In this document: positions 42,958-47,341 of the stretch, piece after piece
Layout of the letters: each line of letters opens with the position of its first letter
Position numbering within the stretch: the first letter of the stretch is position 1
Source: Caulobacteraceae bacterium
GTDB taxonomy: Bacteria > Pseudomonadota > Alphaproteobacteria > Caulobacterales > Caulobacteraceae
Length of the DNA: 47,341 bases
Assembly: GCA_019748055.1 (NCBI GenBank)
Contig: JAIEQC010000013.1
Coordinates: 1-47,341, forward strand
Direction of reading: 5' to 3'
Notes under the pieces: generated by a model
Database searches by the model: none
Told to the model about the DNA's origin: nothing
The model's input: only the letters and a program-made list of their open reading frames with translations
Program-made: the position numbers and the translations under genes

Positions 42958-43838
42958 GCCGCGATCTCCCGCGACGCGCCGCGCAGGCCGGTCTCGGCCG
43001 TGTTTCGCTCGGCCATCAGGTCGTCGAAGTCGGGAACGTCGCCGTCGCGCTCCACCAACGTCGGTCGCGGACCGATGCGGGCCATCAGCCGCGCGTGCAG
43101 GGCCCAGACCGCCCCGTCGACCGGCGCGTCGTGGGAGTCGATCAGCAGGGAGTCGCCCAGGTTCGGGTCCGGCCGGTGACCGGCCACGTGGACTTCGCCC
43201 ACCAGAGCGGCAGGCACGCGGTCGATCCAGGTCTCGGCGTCTGCGCCCATGTTGTGGGCCGAGACGTGGACGTTGTTCACGTCGACCAGCAGGCCGCAGC
43301 CGCTGCGGCGCGCCAGTTCGGTCAGAAAGTCGACCTCATCCCAGTCGTGGTCGAGTGCGAGGTAGGCGCTCGGATTCTCGATCAGCAGCCGTCGCCCCAG
43401 CGCCTCCTGCGCCTCGACGACGTGGTCGGTCATAAGCGTCAGGGTCGCACAAGTGCGCGGCACGGGCAGAAGTTCCGGCATGTAGACCCCAGCCGCGCGG
43501 GACCAGGCGAGGTGTTCGGACACCACGAACGGCTGGTACCGTTCGATCAGCTCCCGGAACCGGCCCAGATGCGCGCGGTCCGGCCGCTCCGGTCCGGCCA
43601 GTGACAGGCCCACGCCGTGCAGCGAAAGGGGGGCCTCTGCGCGGACCGCCTCCAGCCATCTCAGGCGCGGCCCGCCCGCGACCATGTAGTTCTCGGGGTG
43701 AACCTCAAACCAAAGGCCGGGATCCCGACCGGCCGCCGCACGGGCCAGGGCGTCCGCATAGTGCTGCGGCTTCAGCCCGACGCCGGCGGAGGGGGAACTC
43801 GCTTGCGGCGTGGGGGCGGCGGTCGGTCGGGAGGTCAT
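42954..43838 (-). CDS. bufB: BufB, DUF692 multinuclear non-heme iron oxidase
   Basis: A 294-residue TIM-barrel enzyme of the MNIO family (MbnB relatives). Candidate metal ligands are visible: E45 (WFEVHPENY), H74 (SLHGVG), E108-H109 (VSEHLAWS), E154-N155 (IENPS), D186 and N188 (VDVNNV) with H191 and H195, E215 and H217 (GEVHVAGH), D235-H236 (IDSHDAP) and E263. It should modify cysteine side chains of BufA1 to thiooxazole-type heterocycles using iron and oxygen. The frame is open far upstream, but the family starts at this ATG. It lies 8 nt downstream of bufA1 and overlaps bufC by 4 nt. Confidence 0.92.
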   Translation of the reverse strand: MTSRPTAAPTPQASSPSAGVGLKPQHYADALARAAAGRDPGLWFEVHPENYMVAGGPRLRWLEAVRAEAPLSLHGVGLSLAGPERPDRAHLGRFRELIERYQPFVVSEHLAWSRAAGVYMPELLPVPRTCATLTLMTDHVVEAQEALGRRLLIENPSAYLALDHDWDEVDFLTELARRSGCGLLVDVNNVHVSAHNMGADAETWIDRVPAALVGEVHVAGHRPDPNLGDSLLIDSHDAPVDGAVWALHARLMARIGPRPTLVERDGDVPDFDDLMAERNTAETGLRGASREIAA

Positions 43839-43846
43839 CGCCGGGC

Positions 43847-44137
43847 TCAGCGGTTGGCGATGACGGTCAGCGAACCATTGCCGCGCGGGGTCTGGATCTG
43901 GGTGCAGGTGCCCTTGGCGACGTACTTCCAGGCGTTGCCCTGCCAATCGCGGGTCGAGGTTCCGGCGCACGACGTGCCGGGGCCAGCGGCGCAGTCGTTC
44001 TGACCGGCGCGCGACACGCCGTAGCAGCGCTCCTTGTCGCCGTTCGGGCGATCTTGGGCGACCGGTTGGGCCACGGCGGCGCCGGCGGCGGCGCCGGCCA
44101 GCGACAGGCCGGCGGCGGTGAGGGCGAGGGTCTTCAT
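43847..44137 (-). CDS. bufA1: BufA1, bufferin precursor peptide (DUF2282)
   Basis: A 96-residue exported protein: signal peptide (cleavage about residue 23-24, AVAQ) and a mature part with four cysteines, C38 (KERCYGV), C49 (QNDCAA), C57 (TSCAGT) and C78 (KGTCTQ). This is the DUF2282 pattern of BufA1 precursors, which in Caulobacter are converted by BufB/BufC into thiooxazole-bearing peptides that bind copper in the periplasm. It has a strong ribosome site (AAGGAGAC), lies 8 nt upstream of bufB and is divergent from sigF. The canonical His before CAG in 'HSCAG' is Thr here (GTSCAG), which may alter metal affinity. Confidence 0.92.
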   Translation of the reverse strand: MKTLALTAAGLSLAGAAAGAAVAQPVAQDRPNGDKERCYGVSRAGQNDCAAGPGTSCAGTSTRDWQGNAWKYVAKGTCTQIQTPRGNGSLTVIANR

Positions 44138-44187
44138 GGAACGTCTCCTTCGAGGGGCTGCCCGCTCGTCGGCGGGTCGAGGAGAAG

Positions 44188-44213
44188 TTCGGCGGGGCGG
44201 CTTCGGCGGTTAC
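44188..44213 (-). promoter_or_regulatory. SigF promoter of the bufferin operon
   Basis: On the minus strand GTAACC (44213-44208), N16, CGAA (44191-44188): an exact match to the SigF promoter I recall from Caulobacter (GTAACC-N16-CGAA). It should start transcription around 44182, about 45 nt before the bufA1 ATG. With sigF adjacent, this makes bufA1BCD its likely main target. Confidence 0.8.
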
Positions 44214-44257
44214 GGCGGCGCCGGAAAATAAACCCGTCGACCGGGCTCCCGCCGCCT

Positions 44258-44283
44258 GTAACCTCGCTCCGGGACGCGGCGTA
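44258..44283 (+). promoter_or_regulatory. SigF-like promoter of sigF itself
   Basis: On the plus strand GTAACC (44258-44263), N16, CGTA (44280-44283): one mismatch from the SigF consensus in the -10 element, pointing toward sigF. It would give an autoregulatory loop. The start codon then lies only about 6 nt from the predicted transcription start if GTG 44296 is used. Confidence 0.55.
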
Positions 44284-44295
44284 GCCGGGGTCGGC

Positions 44296-44832
44296 GTGAT
44301 CGAACGGGAAGCCCATCTCAGAAGCTTGATGATCGGCGGCCTGAACGGCGACGCCGCGGCCTGGCGCGCCCTGCTGTCGGAACTTCGCGCGCCCTTGGCC
44401 GCCTTCTTCCGCCGACGGATGGGCGACCGGGTCGACGTCGAGGATCTGATCCAGGAGACCCTGATCGCCGTGCACGCCAAGCGCGCCACCTATGACCCCA
44501 CCCTGCCCTTCACCGCCTGGGTGCACGCCGTCGCGCGCCACAAGATGATCGACGGCCTGCGGCGCGACGCGCGTCGTCCGACCGCCCCTCTCGAGGCGGC
44601 CGGCGACCCGGCGGGCGAGCACACGGTCGAAGACGGGGCCGTGCGCCGCGACCTGTCACGCGTCCTTTCGTTGCTGCCGCAACGCCAGCGGCGCCTGATC
44701 GAGGACGTGCGCGTCCATGGGCTCAGCATGGCCGAGGCGGCCGAGCGACACGGCATGACCGAGGGGGCGGCCAAGGTGAGCGTACATCGGGGCCTCAAGG
44801 CCCTGATGGAGAAAGTGAGCATGCGTGCATGA
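44296..44832 (+). CDS. sigF: ECF sigma factor SigF
   Basis: A 178-residue ECF-type sigma factor: region 2 (GDAAAWRALLSELRAPLAAFFRRRMGDRVDVEDLIQETLIAVHAKR) and region 4 (LSRVLSLLPQRQRRLIEDVRVHGLSMAEAAERHGMTEGAAKVSVHRGLKAL) with a clear helix-turn-helix. It is paired with nrsF by a 4-nt overlap, and the divergent bufferin operon carries a matching promoter. Caulobacter SigF responds to heavy-metal stress such as chromate and cadmium. The frame starts at GTG 44296; the ATG at 44329 is an alternative, but MIEREAHLRSLM fits the family's N-terminus. Confidence 0.92.
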   Translation: MIEREAHLRSLMIGGLNGDAAAWRALLSELRAPLAAFFRRRMGDRVDVEDLIQETLIAVHAKRATYDPTLPFTAWVHAVARHKMIDGLRRDARRPTAPLEAAGDPAGEHTVEDGAVRRDLSRVLSLLPQRQRRLIEDVRVHGLSMAEAAERHGMTEGAAKVSVHRGLKALMEKVSMRA

Positions 44833-45461
44833 AGACCGACGACCTGATCGAGGCCCTGGCCCTGGGACTGGAGCCCGCCCGCCCGGCGCGGCCCGGCCTG
44901 CCGTGGCTGCTGCTGGCCGCCGCGGCCTCGGCGGCTCTGGTTCTGGCCGTGCTGGGCCCGCGCAGCGATCTGGCTGACGCGGTCCAGGGGCCGACATTCT
45001 GGCTCAAGGCCGCCTACACCGTCGCCCTCGCCGGCGCGGCCCTATGGTGGGTCGACAGGCTGGGACGGCCGGGCGCCCCCACTCGTCGTCCCACGCTCGC
45101 CTTGGCCGCCGTCGTCGGCGTCGCGGCCATCGCCGGCGCGATCGAGCTGCTGCGCCTGCCGCCCGAACTTCGGCTCGACGACCTGCTGGGGTGGAGCTGG
45201 CGGGAGTGCAGCCGTAACATCGTCATGGCCGCCGTGGCCGCCGCGCCCCTCGTCTGGCTGTCGGCCCGGCGTCTGGCCCCCACCCGGCCGACCCTCTCGG
45301 GCGCGGCCATGGGCGCCTTGGCCGGCGCCTTGGCCGCCACGGCCTATGGCCTGCACTGCCCCGAGGCCACCGCCGCCTTCGTCGCCGTCTGGTACACGCT
45401 CGGCGTCGCCGCCGTGGCGGCGCTCGGCGCGATCGCAGGCCGTTTCGCCCTGCGCTGGTGA
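44829..45461 (+). CDS. nrsF: NrsF-type membrane anti-sigma factor (DUF1109)
   Basis: A 210-residue protein with a short cytosolic N-terminus (MKTDDLIEALALGLEP) and six membrane helices. Two cysteines, C127 (WRECSRN) and C177 (GLHCPEA), lie 50 residues apart, the pattern recalled for the essential Cys pair of Caulobacter NrsF, so metal or thiol stress is probably sensed there. It holds SigF at the membrane when unstressed. The ATG overlaps the sigF stop by 4 nt. Confidence 0.92.
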   Translation: MKTDDLIEALALGLEPARPARPGLPWLLLAAAASAALVLAVLGPRSDLADAVQGPTFWLKAAYTVALAGAALWWVDRLGRPGAPTRRPTLALAAVVGVAAIAGAIELLRLPPELRLDDLLGWSWRECSRNIVMAAVAAAPLVWLSARRLAPTRPTLSGAAMGALAGALAATAYGLHCPEATAAFVAVWYTLGVAAVAALGAIAGRFALRW

Positions 45462-45464
45462 CGC

Positions 45465-46343
45465 TCAGCCCTGCCGCCGCACCAGGCGGGAATAGTCTTC
45501 CATCAGCCCCAGCGTGATCGCGCCCGGCGTGAACCGGTATTCGCCGATCTCCGACACCGGGGTCACCTCGGCCGCCGTGCCGGTCAGCCAGCACTCGCTG
45601 AAGCCCGACAGCTCTTCCGGACGGATGTGGCGGACGACCACCTCGATGCCCTTGGCCTCGGCCATGGCGATGATCGTCTGGCGCGTGATGCCGTCCAGGA
45701 TGGCGTCGACCGGCGGAGTGTGGATCACGCCGTCCTGCACGAAGAAGACGTTGGCGCCCGTCGCCTCGGCGACGTAGCCGCGCCAGTCCAGCATCATGGC
45801 GTCGGCGTATCCGCGCTTCTCCGCCGCCGTCTTGGACAGGGTGCAGATCATGTACAGGCCCGCCGCCTTGGCCGCCGACGGCGCCGTGGCTGGGTCGGGG
45901 CGGCGCCACTTGGCCCACTCCAGCCGGATGCCCTTGGCCTTGGTCTCGGCGTCGAAATAGCTGGGCCAGTCCCAGACGGCGATGGCGACGTGAATCTTGG
46001 TCGCGCCGGCGGTCACGCTGACCTGCTCAGGCCCGCGATAGGCGACCGGGCGGACGTAGCAGTCCGACAGCCCCATCCGGGCGCAGGTGTCCTTGCAGGC
46101 TTGATCGATCTCGGCGACGCTGTACGGAAGGTCGAAGTCCAGCAGTTCGCCGGAGCGCTTCAGGCGTTCGGAATGCTCCGTCAGCTTGAAGATTTCGCCC
46201 GCGTACATACGCTCACCCTCGAACACCGACGAACCGTAGTGCAGGGCATGGGTCAGAACGTGCGTCTTCGCGTCCCGCCAGGACACGAAATCACCGTCCA
46301 TCCATATCCAGCCGTCACGATCGTCGAAAGGAACGAAGGCCAT
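45465..46343 (-). CDS. ilvE: Branched-chain amino acid aminotransferase
   Basis: A 292-residue PLP fold-type IV aminotransferase: HALHYGSSVFEGERMY near the N-terminus, the PLP-binding Lys in SAAKAAGLYMICTL, and GYVAEATGANVFFVQDGVIHTPPVDAILDGITRQTI. It transfers the amino group to the keto acids of Val, Leu and Ile. The length is normal for the IlvE class. It converges with nrsF (3-nt gap) and is divergent from the PetR-like gene, an arrangement seen in other alphaproteobacteria. Confidence 0.96.
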   Translation of the reverse strand: MAFVPFDDRDGWIWMDGDFVSWRDAKTHVLTHALHYGSSVFEGERMYAGEIFKLTEHSERLKRSGELLDFDLPYSVAEIDQACKDTCARMGLSDCYVRPVAYRGPEQVSVTAGATKIHVAIAVWDWPSYFDAETKAKGIRLEWAKWRRPDPATAPSAAKAAGLYMICTLSKTAAEKRGYADAMMLDWRGYVAEATGANVFFVQDGVIHTPPVDAILDGITRQTIIAMAEAKGIEVVVRHIRPEELSGFSECWLTGTAAEVTPVSEIGEYRFTPGAITLGLMEDYSRLVRRQG

Positions 46344-46419
46344 TGAACGTCGTCTCCCGTTACGAGTCTGGGGTTAGACCCGCCGCGAACGCCCCCGTCA
46401 ACGCCGGGGCCCGCCGCTG

Positions 46420-47151
46420 ATGGCCATGACCGGCTCCCATGGACGCTCCGGCCCCGTCGCGGGACCCGGTTCCGGCCGCCACCTGCTGGTGGTGGACGAC
46501 GACGACCGCATCCGGGAATTGCTCAAGGAGTTTCTGACCCGCGAGGGCTATCGCGTCACCGGCGCGGCGCACGCGGCGGCCGCCCGCCGGCTGGTCGAAC
46601 TGATCGAGTTCGACCTGATCGTGCTGGACGTCATGATGCCCGGCGAGAGCGGTTTCGACCTTACCACCTGGATCCGCGCCCAGGCCGCGACCTCGGCGAC
46701 GCCGGTGCTGCTGCTGACCGCGCGCGGCGAGCCGGGCGACCGGATCGAAGGCCTGTCGCGCGGGGCCGACGACTACATGTCCAAGCCCTTCGAGCCGCGC
46801 GAGCTGGCCCTGCGCATCGACGCCATCCTGCGCCGCACAGGCGGCAAGCCCCTGACGCCGCGCGAGATCAAGCTGGGCGACGCCGTCTTCGACATGGAAA
46901 GGTTGGAGCTGCTCCGCGACGGCAAGCCCCAGCGCCTGACCGAGGCCGAGGCCCAGCTTCTGAAGACGCTTGCCATTCACGCCCACGCGCCCGTGGAGCG
47001 GATCAGCCTGTCGCCCGACACGGCGGACATCACCGGGCGCGCCGTCGACGTGCAGGTCACCCGCCTGCGCCGCAAGCTGGAGGCGGACCCCAAGAACCCC
47101 CGCTATCTCCAGACCGTGCGCGGCGTCGGCTACATGCTGGCGCCGGATTGA
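46420..47151 (+). CDS. OmpR-family response regulator, PetR-like
   Basis: A 243-residue regulator with a receiver domain (VDDDDR 25-30, D70 acceptor in IVLDVMMPGESGF, Lys in DYMSKPFEPREL) and a C-terminal winged helix (ending TGRAVDVQVTRLRRKLEADPKNPRYLQTVRGVGYML). Neighbouring ilvE and the VDDDDRIRELL opening point to PetR, which controls respiratory or other genes in alphaproteobacteria; no petP (MarR) or kinase gene is beside it here. ATG 46420 is used; another ATG two codons later is possible, and the first 20 residues are low-complexity. Confidence 0.9.
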   Translation: MAMTGSHGRSGPVAGPGSGRHLLVVDDDDRIRELLKEFLTREGYRVTGAAHAAAARRLVELIEFDLIVLDVMMPGESGFDLTTWIRAQAATSATPVLLLTARGEPGDRIEGLSRGADDYMSKPFEPRELALRIDAILRRTGGKPLTPREIKLGDAVFDMERLELLRDGKPQRLTEAEAQLLKTLAIHAHAPVERISLSPDTADITGRAVDVQVTRLRRKLEADPKNPRYLQTVRGVGYMLAPD

Positions 47152-47163
47152 TGCCGGCCAAAT

Positions 47164-47210
47164 CCTCCCCCGTCGGGGGAGGGGGACCGCCCGAAGGGTG
47201 GTGGAGGGGG
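47164..47210. repeat. Intergenic palindromic repeat (REP-like)
   Basis: After the regulator gene, CCTCCCCC-gtc-GGGGGAGG (47164-47182) is followed by ACCGCCC-gaa-GGGTGGT (47186-47202) and GGAGGGGG. I recognise this as the GC-rich double-hairpin repeat found many times between genes in Brevundimonas, Caulobacter and Sphingomonas-type genomes; it may also act as the terminator here. Confidence 0.6.
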
Positions 47211-47234
47211 CCAACCCCACACACCGGCTGCCGG

Positions 47235-47341
47235 ACCGGCCCCCCCCCCCCCCCCCCCCGCCCGGCGGGGGGGCCCCGCCCCCCCCCCCGCGCCCGGGGG
47301 GGGGGTGGGTGTAGTTAACCCCCCCACCCCCCCAGAACCGG
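47235..47341. other. Low-quality poly-C/poly-G contig end
   Basis: This stretch consists of long runs of C and G broken by a few bases and has no gene or plausible structure. It follows a repeat at the contig edge and looks like sequencing or assembly noise. Nothing biological should be read from it. Confidence 0.8.

Noticed and set aside
47310..47320. GTTAAC resembling a CtrA half-site near the right edge
   Set aside because: It lies inside the low-quality poly-C/poly-G end and cannot be trusted.

Overview
The window looks like one complete assembly contig from a high-GC alphaproteobacterium of the Caulobacterales, most likely Brevundimonas or a close relative. The evidence is the holdfast-anchor genes hfaA-hfaB-hfaD, a Caulobacter-type class II flagellar operon (fliF-fliG-fliH-fliN-flbD...flhA) with a CtrA-like box, a sigF/nrsF heavy-metal sigma locus beside a bufferin operon, and alphaproteobacterial housekeeping promoters. 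The left edge is the 5' end of a 16S rRNA gene (minus strand). The right edge dissolves into poly-C/poly-G of doubtful quality. Nearly everything between is dense chromosomal coding sequence; I see no insertion sequence, prophage, CRISPR array, integrase or tRNA.

Layout. 1-745: 16S rRNA 5' end and its long leader with two promoter candidates. 746-1910: CBS-domain protein and rhomboid protease (minus). 1945-4646: holdfast-anchor operon hfaABD, preceded by a CtrA-like box and an exact sigma-54 promoter. 4763-7654: large periplasmic M16 peptidase. 7773-13424: proline/cysteine-rich secreted protein, PAS protein, two CPA2-type antiporters, gamma-carbonic anhydrase-like protein and a stand-alone PhoH ATPase preceded by an unexplained, highly structured ~210-nt RNA candidate ending in an intrinsic terminator. 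13520-16987: isoprenoid cluster xseB-csaA-like-ispA-dxs (minus). 17028-22450: mixed single genes (histidine phosphatase, HDAC-like, GNAT, two hypothetical proteins, vWA protein, CsbD, Nudix). 22447-25441: three-gene phosphorelay (CHASE3 kinase, single-domain receiver, receiver-HWE kinase). 26273-34437: flagellar operon with a class A beta-lactamase gene lodged between flbD and flhA. 34460-41812: leucine dehydrogenase-like, lipoprotein hydrolase, DUF3253, thioesterase, GST, NupC transporter, and a secreted caspase-like protease with four repeats of PPC-like type. 41819-45461: bufferin operon (bufA1-bufB-bufC-DoxX) divergent from sigF-nrsF, with an exact match to the recalled SigF promoter in front of bufA1. 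45465-47151: ilvE and a PetR-like OmpR-family regulator.

How genes work together. HfaB (CsgG-like) exports HfaA and HfaD to the cell surface to anchor the holdfast. The fliF operon builds the MS ring/switch and encodes FlbD, the activator of later sigma-54 flagellar genes; CtrA-like boxes in front of both operons suggest cell-cycle control. The phosphorelay genes overlap by 4 nt and are probably translationally coupled. In the bufferin locus, NrsF probably holds SigF at the membrane; on metal stress SigF would transcribe bufA1BCD, BufB/BufC would convert cysteines of BufA1, and the exported peptide would bind copper.

The best candidates for something undescribed are the structured RNA upstream of phoH, the beta-lactamase inside the flagellar operon, the four-repeat caspase with an EF-hand-like loop, and the small differences in this bufferin locus. 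All similarity statements come from reading motifs; no database search was run.
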